From UMGS1696 sp964621165 (GTDB lineage: Bacteria; Bacillota; Clostridia; Oscillospirales; CAG-272), in assembly GCA_964621165.1 (NCBI GenBank), contig CAZULC010000003.1:131221-195220 (forward strand): 64,000 nucleotides of DNA, read 5' to 3'. Numbering within the stretch: the stretch's first letter is position 1; every line of letters starts with the position of its first letter. The notes under the pieces are model-generated. The model worked only from the letters and a program-made list of their open reading frames with translations. It searched no databases and was not told where the DNA came from. Both the position numbers and the translations under genes were made by a program. Positions 8,544 to 16,899 of the stretch are shown here, piece after piece.

Positions 8544-10775
8544 ATGCCTAAAAAGAAAACTAACAAAGAAGAAGAAAACCAGACTCCGGCTATAATCAGA
8601 GATCAGCAGATTGTCGACACAATCGAAAAAAACTACATGCCATACGCCATGAGCGTAATTGTGTCCCGCGCCATCCCCGAAATCGACGGATTCAAGCCAT
8701 CCCACCGCAAGCTGCTGTACACCATGTATAAGCTGGGACTTATGACAGGCCCCCGTATGAGAAGCGCAACTGTCGCCGGACGTACAATGGCGCTGAACCC
8801 CCACGGCGACGCGGGAATTTACGACACTCTTGTGCGTCTGACCCGTGACAACGAGACCCTACTCCACCCGTTCATCGACTCAAAGGGTTCCTTCGGCAAG
8901 CACTACAGCAGGGACATGCCGCCGGCTGCCGCACGTTATACGGACGTAAAACTTGAGCCAATCTGCGCGGAGATATTCAACGGAATAGACAAAAACGCCG
9001 TGGATATGATTCCGAACTACGACAATACCACCACTGAACCCGCGATTCTGCCTACATCATTCCCGAACATTCTCGTCTCCCCCAACATGGGAATAGCCGT
9101 CGGACTCCAGTCTCAGATTTGCTCGTTCAATCTGGCTGAAATCTGCGACGGAACAACCGCAATCCTTAAAAATCCGAAAATCACCGTTGACAAGCTCATG
9201 GACATCATCAAAGCTCCCGACTTTTCCGGCGGTGGACGGTTGATTTACGACAGGGACCAGCTCAAAAAAATCTACGAAACCGGCGAAGGCAGCTTCAAAA
9301 TCCGTGCGAGATACAACTTTGATAAGAAAAACAGTATAATCGAAATCACAGAAATTCCGTATTCTACAACTCTCGAGGTGATTCTCGGCAAGCTCATTGA
9401 CATGCTGAAAGTCGGCAAATTCAAGGAAATCACAGACGTCCGCGATGAAATCGACATTTCCGGATTCAAGCTGACAATCGACGTAAAGCGAGGCACCGAC
9501 CCGGACGTTCTCATGGCAAAGCTCTTCCGCCAGACCACACTCGAAGACAGCTTTTCCTGCAATTTCAACGTGCTGATAAACGGAACGCCGAAGCAGCTTG
9601 GAGTCAAGGGCATCCTCGAGGAATGGATAAAGTTCCGCGTCAGTTCAGTAAGACGGGAGCTGACATTTGACCTCGGCAAAAAGAAGGACAAGCTGCACCT
9701 GCTGAGGGGCCTTGGCAAAATCCTCATAGACATAGACAAAGCTATAAAAATAGTCCGTGAGACCGAACGGGAAAACGAAGTCGTGCCACGATTGATGGAA
9801 GGCTTTGAAATCGACGAGATTCAGGCTGAATATATCGCCGAAATCAAGCTCCGCCACCTCAACCGTGAGTACATTCTCGAGCGAATACGCGAAATCGAGG
9901 ACCTGCAGCGGGAAATCGCCGAGCTTGAAGCGACAATCGCCGACGACGTGAAAATCAAGGGAGTTATAGCAAAACAGCTTGCCGCTGTGAAGAAAAAGTA
10001 CGGAGTTCCTCGCAAAACCGAGCTGATAAGTCCAGTCTACGAAGAAATCCCCGAGGAGGAAGAAGAAGTCACAAACTACGATGTTTTCCTGCTTCTGACA
10101 AAGGAGGGATACTTCAAAAAGATAACCCGCCAGTCCATTCTCCGTGCGGACGAGCAGAAGATGAAGGACGGAGATGAAATCGCAAACTCCGAGGACACGG
10201 ACAATTTGTCGGAAATCATATTCTTCACGGATAAAGCGCAGGTTTACAAGTGCAAGACTGCCGACCTCGAACCGGTTAAGGCTTCATCCCTCGGTGAGTT
10301 TATCGCGGCCAAGCTGGGATTTGACGACGACGAAAAGCCGGTGATGATGAAAGCGCTCCACAAGTACGAGCCGGAGGACAACATCATCTTCATCTTTGAA
10401 AACGGCAAAGGCGTGAAAATCCCCGTTACGGCGTACGAGACCAAGACCAACCGCCGTAAGCTGACCGGTGCGTTCTCAGACGCGTCACCCGTTGCAGCTA
10501 TCATATACGAGCATGAACCGGTGGATATATATATGGAAAACAGTATCGGAAAAGCAATTCTGATAAGCTCATCATTGATTCCGGTGAAGACGACACGTTC
10601 AAGCTCCGGCGTTATACTGTTCAACATGAAGAATGATTTAAAAATCACAACGGTAAAGTACGGCGCAAAAATCAAGTCTGACTCAGCTTCAAAGTACAGG
10701 AAAAACAAAATTCCTGCTGCCGGAATCGCGGTGAAAGAAAAACAGCTCAAGCTGAATAACGGCGGAGAAGAGTAA
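8544..10775 (+). CDS. Type IIA DNA topoisomerase subunit A (GyrA/ParC family, ParC-like)
   Basis: DNA-cleaving subunit of a type IIA topoisomerase (743 aa). The winged-helix/tower region has IPEIDGFKPSHRK, then NPHGDAGIYDTLVRL, then AAARYTD with the catalytic tyrosine at residue 132. The coiled-coil gate (about 400-490) and a beta-pinwheel C-terminal domain follow. No GyrA box (QRRGGKG-like) is visible in the C-terminal domain, so it is more likely a topo IV-like second enzyme than housekeeping gyrase. The position of GyrA Ser83 is Ala90 here. No gyrB/parE partner adjoins in this window. It follows GH125 by 24 nt with only a weak ribosome site. Confidence 0.87.
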   Translation: MPKKKTNKEEENQTPAIIRDQQIVDTIEKNYMPYAMSVIVSRAIPEIDGFKPSHRKLLYTMYKLGLMTGPRMRSATVAGRTMALNPHGDAGIYDTLVRLTRDNETLLHPFIDSKGSFGKHYSRDMPPAAARYTDVKLEPICAEIFNGIDKNAVDMIPNYDNTTTEPAILPTSFPNILVSPNMGIAVGLQSQICSFNLAEICDGTTAILKNPKITVDKLMDIIKAPDFSGGGRLIYDRDQLKKIYETGEGSFKIRARYNFDKKNSIIEITEIPYSTTLEVILGKLIDMLKVGKFKEITDVRDEIDISGFKLTIDVKRGTDPDVLMAKLFRQTTLEDSFSCNFNVLINGTPKQLGVKGILEEWIKFRVSSVRRELTFDLGKKKDKLHLLRGLGKILIDIDKAIKIVRETERENEVVPRLMEGFEIDEIQAEYIAEIKLRHLNREYILERIREIEDLQREIAELEATIADDVKIKGVIAKQLAAVKKKYGVPRKTELISPVYEEIPEEEEEVTNYDVFLLLTKEGYFKKITRQSILRADEQKMKDGDEIANSEDTDNLSEIIFFTDKAQVYKCKTADLEPVKASSLGEFIAAKLGFDDDEKPVMMKALHKYEPEDNIIFIFENGKGVKIPVTAYETKTNRRKLTGAFSDASPVAAIIYEHEPVDIYMENSIGKAILISSSLIPVKTTRSSSGVILFNMKNDLKITTVKYGAKIKSDSASKYRKNKIPAAGIAVKEKQLKLNNGGEE

Positions 10776-10843
10776 AATCTTCCAATTTATGAGCCTCAAC
10801 CTTACGAAAGTGTAAATTTTTATTCCAATTTTGCTCCAAACTC

Positions 10844-10872
10844 TTGAAAACACGGCTGAATCTATGTATAAT
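10844..10872 (+). promoter_or_regulatory. Sigma-A promoter of the SpoIID-like operon
   Basis: TTGAAA (10844-10849), 17-nt spacer, TATAAT (10867-10872). Confidence 0.75.
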
Positions 10873-10949
10873 AGATAATAGTTTTTACGACGTTCGCGGG
10901 ATTATATAATTTTTGACATATACTAAACCCCGCGGCATGGAGGATACCA

Positions 10950-11486
10950 ATGAAAAAGAAAAGAATTATAGCCGCAATCACGGGCGGAGCGCTGGCTGTC
11001 GGACTCGGCCTCACCGTATACGCGGCATATGACAGTTCTGAGGACCCGATTATCTCCCTGAGCTATTTGCGCGACATTTTCAAGGTTGAAATGATGGACG
11101 AGATAGACTCGCGTTTTGCTGAGCTTGAGAAAAAAATCAACTCATCCTCAGGTGAGGTTCAGTCTGCGGAAACAACACCGGCAGAATCATCACCGTCCGC
11201 GTCACAGGGAGACCTTTACGAGGTAGTTGAGCTTGGATTGGGCGACGCACTGTATTCCGCCACAGCCTGCGACATCATTCTCAGAGCCGGAAGCGCGTCC
11301 TGCATTGCTCCCGATCCGACTCAGGGAATATCGGATCTCACCGACGCGGTTGAGATATACAACGGCATGAGCCTGACAAAGAATCATCTCTGCCTTATCC
11401 CCCGTGGAGACGGAAGGGGAGTTTTAGCGGAATCCGACTCAGTATTTCTAATGATCAGAGGAGATTACACCATTGTCGAAAAATAA
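10950..11486 (+). CDS. Exported protein of unknown function coupled to a SpoIID/LytB gene
   Basis: I do not recognise a named family in this 178-aa protein. It has a basic N-terminus and one hydrophobic segment at residues 5-27 (signal peptide or anchor). A short predicted coiled coil lies around residues 50-68 (DEIDSRFAELEKK), followed by a Ser/Glu/Pro-rich linker (about 69-90). The compact C-terminal domain, from about residue 92, alternates small beta strands. GGAGG lies about 8 nt before the ATG. Its last 14 bases overlap the TTG start of the SpoIID/LytB gene, which implies translational coupling and a shared role at the cell surface or spore septum. Confidence 0.72.
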   Translation: MKKKRIIAAITGGALAVGLGLTVYAAYDSSEDPIISLSYLRDIFKVEMMDEIDSRFAELEKKINSSSGEVQSAETTPAESSPSASQGDLYEVVELGLGDALYSATACDIILRAGSASCIAPDPTQGISDLTDAVEIYNGMSLTKNHLCLIPRGDGRGVLAESDSVFLMIRGDYTIVEK

Positions 11487-13563
11487 TGTTAAGCACAAAC
11501 ACTCAGCGGAAGAAAAAAAGAAACTGGCGGTACGAGTAATAGCCTTTCTCCTTGCAATACTCATGGTGGGAGGCATGGCTTACTACACAATTTATATTCT
11601 GACTTCATCTGTAGGCGCCGCGGATGTCTCGGATAACACGGCAAAAAACGAAATTACAGAAGTAATTGACACATCCTCGCTTAAATCCGGCGGGGATGTT
11701 CCGGTTAGTGTGGGACTTATGTACGGCGACAACATAACTACCGGCTTTGAATGTACCACCACCGACGGATACACCATAGGAATCCAGAATCTGGACGGAG
11801 ATCGCGAGTTCACAAAGCTATGGGACATTGACGAAACAGTCATCTCCTGCACAGCCGACGCGAATCTGTCGAAAACCGGAATGACCTACCTGATAGCCGA
11901 AAGCCGAGGCGAGACAAAAATCGGCGGTTATCACATTCAGGTTGACTGCGACAAGTACGACCGGAGTGAAGTCGAAAATCTTATCGCAGACTACTCATAT
12001 GACGTGGCGAATCTTGGACTGTACATAATTCCTTCATATATCTACACCGGCTACGCTCTGCGAATCGGGGACTTCTCCTCGTATGATGACGCCGAATATT
12101 ATATCGACGACATTGTGAGCATTTTCCGCGGAGAGACAGTTTCGGTTGTATCTCCCACAACAAACACCGTATCAGTCGTCAATCCGGAAAACGACAAAAT
12201 CCTCTTTGAGTTTGACTGCGGCAGCGGTGGGGAACAGCTTGGACTTGCGGCCCATGTTGACCAAAACGGCAATACATACATCCAGACCCCAGCTAAAAAC
12301 ATCTACGACGGCGTGTTCTGCTTCAAGAGATATATGAGCAGCGACACTGACGGAGTTTCCCTCATCAATGTGATTCCGCTGGAAGCCTACCTTGCCGGTG
12401 TTCTGCCTTATGAAATCTCAAACTCATGGCCAATCGAGACCCAGAAAGCCTTTGCGGTTACGGTTCGTTCATTCACCCTGACCCATATTGGCAAGCATAA
12501 TTCCTACGACTTCGACTTGTGTAATACAACGGACTGTCAGATGTACAAAGGTGCGGGTAGAATCAACTCAGACGTAATGCGTGCGGTGCTTGAAACTGCG
12601 GGACAGGTCATGACCTACGACGGCGATATCGTCACGGCTTACTATTCATCGAGCATGGGAGGCGTGTCAGTCAGCGCACAGGACGCATGGGGAGGCGAGG
12701 ACGACATACCGTACCTTCAGGCAGTGGAGACCCCGTGGGAGAACTACATGGTTCACAATAACGCCTTCTGGATTTATGAAATCAGCCCCTCGGTACTTCT
12801 CGAACGACTGCATCAGGCCGGATTTGATGAGTTACAGGGGGAAATTGCCGACGTGCGCATTGCGGAGCTGGCCAAAAACTCAACTTATGTAAAGCAGCTT
12901 GAAGTCACCGATACATACGGCACTACAATAACCATAAACACTACTGATAAGGTGCGGACATCCCTGACGCCATACGTAAAAAGCGCGAACTTCGTGGTAG
13001 GACGGGGAGAAGTGGAATACACCGAAGACGTAATCGTCGACTATGTTGAGCCGGAAAATGGATATGATGATATCATCTACGAAAGCGCCGACCTTGACTA
13101 TGGCTACATGACCCTTGACGACTGCTATGTCCTCACATCCCACGGTATGGAACTTCACGACTACAACGGTTTTTCCGCGTCGACAGTCCTGACTTCATCC
13201 GGTGAAACGGCATATGAAAAGCGGGATGTGTTTATAATGGCAAAAGAAAACGCCGCCGCATTCCTCGGGGACGAATATTTACAGTACACAATTCCCATGG
13301 AAAACGAGGTTTCGCTTGAGGATAAGTACAACACTTCCATAATTCAGGATAAATCCGACAATGAAGTTCTGTATAAAGTCGCATATGCCGAGGACCAGAA
13401 CAACTTCATCTTTGTCGGCAAAGGCTGGGGCCACGGCGTTGGAATGAGCCAGTACGGAGCACTCGACATGGCAAACCTCGGCTACAGCTCAACCGACATT
13501 CTCGAGGCCTACTTCAAGGATATAGTGATCACAAACTACCGCAATTCCAACAATTTCAATTAA
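11473..13563 (+). CDS. SpoIID/LytB domain-containing protein (long form)
   Basis: Membrane-anchored wall enzyme or amidase enhancer of the SpoIID/LytB family (696 aa, about twice the length of SpoIID itself). There is one TM segment at residues 19-41. The SpoIID core starts near residue 290 (LINVIPLEAYLAGVLPYEIS) and contains the AVTVRSFTL and YYSSSMGG motifs. After an insertion of roughly 180 residues, the fold closes with GKGWGHGVGMSQYGA near the C-terminus. The N-terminal 290 residues include a probable SPOR-like module (YDVANLGLYIIPSYIYTGYA). The start is TTG 11473, supported by AGAGGAG 8-9 nt upstream inside the preceding gene. SpoIID proteins degrade septal glycan during engulfment; whether this long form is sporulation-specific is not visible. 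Confidence 0.87.
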   Translation: MSKNNVKHKHSAEEKKKLAVRVIAFLLAILMVGGMAYYTIYILTSSVGAADVSDNTAKNEITEVIDTSSLKSGGDVPVSVGLMYGDNITTGFECTTTDGYTIGIQNLDGDREFTKLWDIDETVISCTADANLSKTGMTYLIAESRGETKIGGYHIQVDCDKYDRSEVENLIADYSYDVANLGLYIIPSYIYTGYALRIGDFSSYDDAEYYIDDIVSIFRGETVSVVSPTTNTVSVVNPENDKILFEFDCGSGGEQLGLAAHVDQNGNTYIQTPAKNIYDGVFCFKRYMSSDTDGVSLINVIPLEAYLAGVLPYEISNSWPIETQKAFAVTVRSFTLTHIGKHNSYDFDLCNTTDCQMYKGAGRINSDVMRAVLETAGQVMTYDGDIVTAYYSSSMGGVSVSAQDAWGGEDDIPYLQAVETPWENYMVHNNAFWIYEISPSVLLERLHQAGFDELQGEIADVRIAELAKNSTYVKQLEVTDTYGTTITINTTDKVRTSLTPYVKSANFVVGRGEVEYTEDVIVDYVEPENGYDDIIYESADLDYGYMTLDDCYVLTSHGMELHDYNGFSASTVLTSSGETAYEKRDVFIMAKENAAAFLGDEYLQYTIPMENEVSLEDKYNTSIIQDKSDNEVLYKVAYAEDQNNFIFVGKGWGHGVGMSQYGALDMANLGYSSTDILEAYFKDIVITNYRNSNNFN

Positions 13564-13575
13564 AAAAGCATAAAG

Positions 13576-13620
13576 AAAACAGCAGAGTCGGACTTAAATT
13601 CCATCATCTGCTGTTTTTTT
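13576..13620. terminator. Terminator between convergent genes
   Basis: AAACAGCAGA/TCTGCTGTTT stem (10 bp) with a T tract on the plus strand and an A tract on the other side. It can serve the SpoIID-like gene and the convergent TSCPD gene. Confidence 0.82.
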
Positions 13621-13637
13621 GTCATGACTTGTCGGTG

Positions 13638-13886
13638 TCAGCCTGCCAGAGCCTCGTCGATAGCCCGCGCCAGCTGATCCGCACAGGATGTTGAACGGGG
13701 ACCGCATGTGTTGCCACGGAGAATATCCGCAATTTCAGCCGCCTTTTTTCCCTCAACCAACTTGGAAATAGCCTTGAGATTGCCGTTGCATCCGCCTATG
13801 AAGGAGACATTTTTGATAACGCCGTCCTCGATTTCAAAGTTGATCACCTGCGAGCAGGTTCCGTTTGTTTTGTAAGAATACTTCAT
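13638..13886 (-). CDS. TSCPD domain-containing protein (TIGR03905 family)
   Basis: An 82-residue protein consisting of one TSCPD module, the small domain also found at the C-terminus of some ribonucleotide reductases. Visible hallmarks are the conserved N-terminal GTCSQVINFEI strand and the closing CGPRSTSCADQLA motif, with Cys residues likely to bind metal. The family function is not known to me. AAAGGA precedes the ATG at a normal distance. It stands alone on the minus strand. Confidence 0.88.
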   Translation of the reverse strand: MKYSYKTNGTCSQVINFEIEDGVIKNVSFIGGCNGNLKAISKLVEGKKAAEIADILRGNTCGPRSTSCADQLARAIDEALAG

Positions 13887-13952
13887 TTTTATTAATCCTT
13901 TGCTGTATGAAATATATAATTGTTTAACTTTAATAAAATAATCGTGATCTGC

Positions 13953-14906
13953 TCAGTTGCCCTGTTCCGTGTCCGAGGCTGAAATCTTAACATCAGCGTC
14001 GCCGAGCGTCATTTTGTACTCGCCCACTGGGGTTTCCGAACCCGCCTGTGTAAACGGACTCTGAACCTGGGAGCCGTCGACGATTATTGTTCCATTTGTA
14101 GTTATGTCAAGCCGCAATTCCTTGGGACTGTTTGATTGAGCGGTGATTGTTGTGATGTTGACCTCGCCTGTCTCAGCGTTTATAACCGCGTTTCCGGACA
14201 CTCTGAACCGATCAGCCGTCCATAAAAGTTCCTTCGCGTTGACGCTGATGTTCTGCACAAGGGCGGTGTTGAGCTTGAGCGTAACACTGTCCGCCGGACT
14301 GTCCCCCTCAGCTGAGTTAATATTGAAGGTGGATGACGTCCTGAGCACGCTTGAATCAATGACCGCGTTCTTTGTGGTGATATTGTAGTCCGTGCCTGAG
14401 GTCATGTTGGTTATATTCAGCTTGAGGCTGTCCACCTTGATGTCGAAAATCTTGATATCCTTGGTGTTTGTCAGGTAAATATTGATGACCTTCTGCTTGC
14501 CTTCTTCTTCCTTGTTGTGGAACTGCAGAATGTACCGCATCCCTTTGAAAGTGAATCCGTTTTCCCAGAATTTCAGCATGGATTTCACGTCGGGAATCTC
14601 GTCAAAGCTGAGAACCCGGTTGGCGTTTGACAGGGAATAGTAGTTCTCGCGGAAATTGATGAATTCTATGTAGGATTTTTCCGACCTGCCGTAAATGTTG
14701 ACCTCCGCGTCAGGGCAAATCAGCTCAATTTTCGATATCTCCGATTCGGTCAGGTCAATCGTCTGGACGGAATTTTCGCCACGGCTCTCGGAGAAAAGGT
14801 ATTCGCCGTTTGCCTGAGCCATGTTCTGAGCGATAAAGCATCCCACAAGCCCCACGATTATAAGGAGAACCGCAATAACAAGCGAGATTATTGAAGCGGG
14901 TTTCAC
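13953..14906 (-). CDS. DUF4097-like beta-helical membrane-anchored protein
   Basis: A 317-aa protein with one N-terminal hydrophobic anchor (about residues 5-28) and a long extracytoplasmic part of repeated short beta strands (IEFINFRENYYSL, LKLNITNMTSGTDYNI, ELLWTADRF). This pattern is typical of the DUF4097 putative-adhesin family. The start is GTG 14906, overlapping the TGA of the upstream gene by 4 bases (GTGA), so the two are coupled. DUF4097 proteins commonly follow a DUF1700/HAAS membrane protein, as here. The role is unknown; cell-envelope sensing is a guess. Confidence 0.68.
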   Translation of the reverse strand: MKPASIISLVIAVLLIIVGLVGCFIAQNMAQANGEYLFSESRGENSVQTIDLTESEISKIELICPDAEVNIYGRSEKSYIEFINFRENYYSLSNANRVLSFDEIPDVKSMLKFWENGFTFKGMRYILQFHNKEEEGKQKVINIYLTNTKDIKIFDIKVDSLKLNITNMTSGTDYNITTKNAVIDSSVLRTSSTFNINSAEGDSPADSVTLKLNTALVQNISVNAKELLWTADRFRVSGNAVINAETGEVNITTITAQSNSPKELRLDITTNGTIIVDGSQVQSPFTQAGSETPVGEYKMTLGDADVKISASDTEQGN

Positions 14907-15712
14907 AGCTTATAACACTCCCTTCTGACGTATAAAAACAGATCCTTGAGCTTGCCGCAGGTGTAGCCGAGCAGATTTCCGACAAGCGTAATAACCCAAG
15001 GTAGGAATCGGATTGACAGGTTGTAAATCAGAACCGACACAAACAGCACCGCACCGGCAACCATGATTCCAAGCCCTATTTCATATATACCCGCCGCAAG
15101 GAACGAGAAGAGCTGAGTTATCCCGAAAATGATTCCTACAAGTGAAGCGCCTGCTCCGGCGGCAACAACAGCGATAACGCAAACGATTCCGGCGACTATC
15201 AGCGCACCCAATCCAATGAAAACCGCCGCAAACGCACCGAAAAGCACAGCGGCAAGGCTAAGCGTTATGGGGAGGGTCACAAACAGCCCCACCCAGAAGA
15301 TAAGCATGCCTTTGGTTGAAGGCTCATGCTCCGGCGAATACTCAAAATATGGGTCGTCGCTCTGCTTCTGACGTGACTGCTCATGCTTTTTCTCGCGGTA
15401 GTCTGACGGTGATACGATTATCTCCTTTGGCGGCGGTGCAGGTCGTAGCTCTGACTTTACCTCGGCAACTGTTTCCACCTGCTGAGGAGGTCTTTTTGAC
15501 TCCGGCTGTTTTTTATTTTTCTTTAAAATCACAGCAATGCTGTCCGCGAGCTGATCAATTTCATTCTTCGATTGTATCGCGTCTATTTCCGAAAGGTCGT
15601 CACTTGTAAAAGTCCGCCTTAAATTCGATACATGTTTTGCCGCCGTTTCATCAGGAATTCCTCTCACGACAAGAGCTGATTGAAGCTCCTTCATGAAGAT
15701 ATTCAATTCCAT
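14903..15712 (-). CDS. HAAS/DUF1700-like multi-pass membrane protein
   Basis: A 269-aa protein with a soluble N-terminal helical domain (about residues 1-65, MELNIFMKELQSALVVRGIP) that resembles the HAAS/DUF1700 alpha-helical domain. A charged linker (70-130) and four or five hydrophobic segments (about 135-250) rich in Ala, Gly and Val follow. The gene has AGAGAGGTGAG before its ATG and overlaps the DUF4097-like gene by 4 bases. In relatives this pair often sits with a PadR regulator; none is next to it here. Confidence 0.68.
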   Translation of the reverse strand: MELNIFMKELQSALVVRGIPDETAAKHVSNLRRTFTSDDLSEIDAIQSKNEIDQLADSIAVILKKNKKQPESKRPPQQVETVAEVKSELRPAPPPKEIIVSPSDYREKKHEQSRQKQSDDPYFEYSPEHEPSTKGMLIFWVGLFVTLPITLSLAAVLFGAFAAVFIGLGALIVAGIVCVIAVVAAGAGASLVGIIFGITQLFSFLAAGIYEIGLGIMVAGAVLFVSVLIYNLSIRFLPWVITLVGNLLGYTCGKLKDLFLYVRRECYKL

Positions 15713-15769
15713 GGTGTAAACTCACCTCTCTTTTTGTATTTATAAGTAGATTTTTTTCTGAGATTGTGT

Positions 15770-15905
15770 TATAATAAATAAGTGCGGGGAAACCCCAGCG
15801 GGTGTATTCGTCATTTTTTCAGCTGAAACCTGAACAACTCCCTTGACAATCACTTTGAGTTGCCGCAGTGTGTAGCCCCGCCCCACACTATTTTATCAGA
15901 AAACG
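15770..15905 (+). promoter_or_regulatory. Structured leader of trmB (unclassified)
   Basis: A TATAAT at 15770-15775 would start a transcript near 15782 with a leader of about 135 nt. The leader can form GGGG-AAA-CCCC (about 15784-15795) or, alternatively, close GCGGGG on CCCCGC near 15890. It also holds a perfect CAACTC/GAGTTG hairpin around 15834-15861 and a TTTCAGCTGAAA palindrome. It matches no riboswitch class I know. The -35 box is weak (TAGATT). Confidence 0.4.
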
Positions 15906-15919
15906 GAGAAATAATCAAT

Positions 15920-16660
15920 ATGAGAATGAGAAAAAAACGCCACGGAAGTGAAAGACTTTCCGTATTGTCTGCTCTTTTGTACCCTTTTCCGGAAAAAACC
16001 TACATTCCTGCCGAAGAAGTATTCCTGCGCACAGCTCCCTTGTACCTTGAAGTGGGCTGCGGAAAGGGGGACTTCATCAAGGAGCTGTCATCCCGCAATC
16101 CCGGAAACGATTACATAGCTCTCGAGAAAATTTCCGACGCCGTGGTGTGCGCAGTTGAAAAATACGCTTCATCACGTGACCTCGGCAGACTTGGCTCAAA
16201 CGGCGGCTGGATCGCCCCTGACGGACATCTCTACAAAAACGGAGAAGCATGGGATATTCCGGCTGAGATGCGTGGAAACGTGCGTTTTATAGTAGCTGAC
16301 GCCGCCGACTTCACAGCAGTCATGCCTGACAACAGCCTTTCGGGAATCATGGCAAACTTCAGCGATCCGTGGGCGAGAAAGTGCGGCTACGAAAAACGCA
16401 GACTGACAAATCCTGCGTTCCTCGAAAACTATAAGCGCATCTTAAATCCCGACGGAATTTTCTCATTCAAGACGGACAACGACGCACTCTTCGACTATAC
16501 CCTTGAGACCCTGCCGCAGTCCGGATTCGATATCGCTTACATGACCCGGGACTTGCATTCGTCGGAGAGGAACGCGGACAATATCGTCACAGAGTATGAG
16601 AAAAACTTCGTTGAGCAGGGAATGAAGATAAAAATGCTCGAAGCCTGTCCGAAAAAATGA
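15920..16660 (+). CDS. trmB: tRNA (guanine-N7-)-methyltransferase
   Basis: SAM-dependent enzyme (246 aa from this start) that makes m7G46 in tRNA variable loops. The start MRMRKKRHG is typical of TrmB, and GGAGA lies about 11 nt upstream. An in-frame upstream ATG at 15860 would add 20 unrelated residues and lacks a ribosome site. Motifs: LEVGCGKGDF (SAM-binding glycine loop), the FSDPWARKCGYEKRRL catalytic/tRNA segment with its Asp-Pro-Trp, and FKTDNDALF. An insertion around YKNGEAWDIPAEM is present. There is no terminator of its own before the inverted-repeat element downstream. Confidence 0.93.
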   Translation: MRMRKKRHGSERLSVLSALLYPFPEKTYIPAEEVFLRTAPLYLEVGCGKGDFIKELSSRNPGNDYIALEKISDAVVCAVEKYASSRDLGRLGSNGGWIAPDGHLYKNGEAWDIPAEMRGNVRFIVADAADFTAVMPDNSLSGIMANFSDPWARKCGYEKRRLTNPAFLENYKRILNPDGIFSFKTDNDALFDYTLETLPQSGFDIAYMTRDLHSSERNADNIVTEYEKNFVEQGMKIKMLEACPKK

Positions 16661-16716
16661 TCGACTTATGTCGGACAAAATAACCCGTCTGGCACCTGAC
16701 AAATTACCCGATTTAC

Positions 16717-16748
16717 AAAAAAACACTTGACAGACCGCTCTGCAAGTG
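16717..16748 (-). terminator. Minus-strand intrinsic terminator inside the inverted repeat
   Basis: Read on the minus strand: CACTTG, a 13-nt loop, CAAGTG, then seven T. It would end a short transcript started by the minus-strand promoter at 16806-16834, or antisense transcription approaching trmB. Confidence 0.6.
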
Positions 16749-16755
16749 ATATAAT
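16727..16755 (+). promoter_or_regulatory. Consensus sigma-A promoter towards the DUF6323 gene
   Basis: TTGACA (16727-16732), 17-nt spacer, TATAAT (16750-16755). It leaves a leader of about 135 nt before the ATG at 16900. Confidence 0.8.
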
Positions 16756-16805
16756 ATCATAGTATAGACAAATATCATAAATCTTCTCTATTTTTTCATA
16801 CAAAT

Positions 16806-16834
16806 ATTATAGCATATTGCAGCATGATTGTCAA
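16806..16834 (-). promoter_or_regulatory. Consensus sigma-A promoter facing the one above
   Basis: On the minus strand: TTGACA (16834-16829), 17-nt spacer, TATAAT (16811-16806). The transcript would start near 16799, run antisense across the opposing promoter, and meet a minus-strand terminator at 16748-16717. The product would be an RNA of about 80 nt. Confidence 0.65.
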
Positions 16835-16899
16835 GTGCTTTTTGTGAATTTTTTCAAATAAATCATGCGGCAAAATTAAAAGAAACGGGGGTACTACAG

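Larger units (their letters stand above)
16718..16845. repeat. Imperfect inverted repeat carrying two facing promoters
   Basis: The two ends are near-identical inverted copies (AAAAAACACTTGACA on the left, AAAAAGCACTTGACA read from the right; 14 of 15). Each arm continues with TGCAA and TATAATAT at the same distance. Both arms therefore contain a complete TTGACA-17-TATAAT promoter, pointing towards each other. The core between the two -10 boxes is about 50 AT-rich bases. It looks like a small palindromic element of roughly 128 bp. Confidence 0.65.

Noticed and set aside
15860..15919. Upstream in-frame ATG that would extend TrmB by 20 residues
   Set aside because: No ribosome site; the added residues are not part of the family, and MRMRKK at 15920 is the typical TrmB start.
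16828..16899. Upstream TTG that would extend the DUF6323 protein
   Set aside because: It overlaps the minus-strand promoter arm of the inverted repeat and has no ribosome site.
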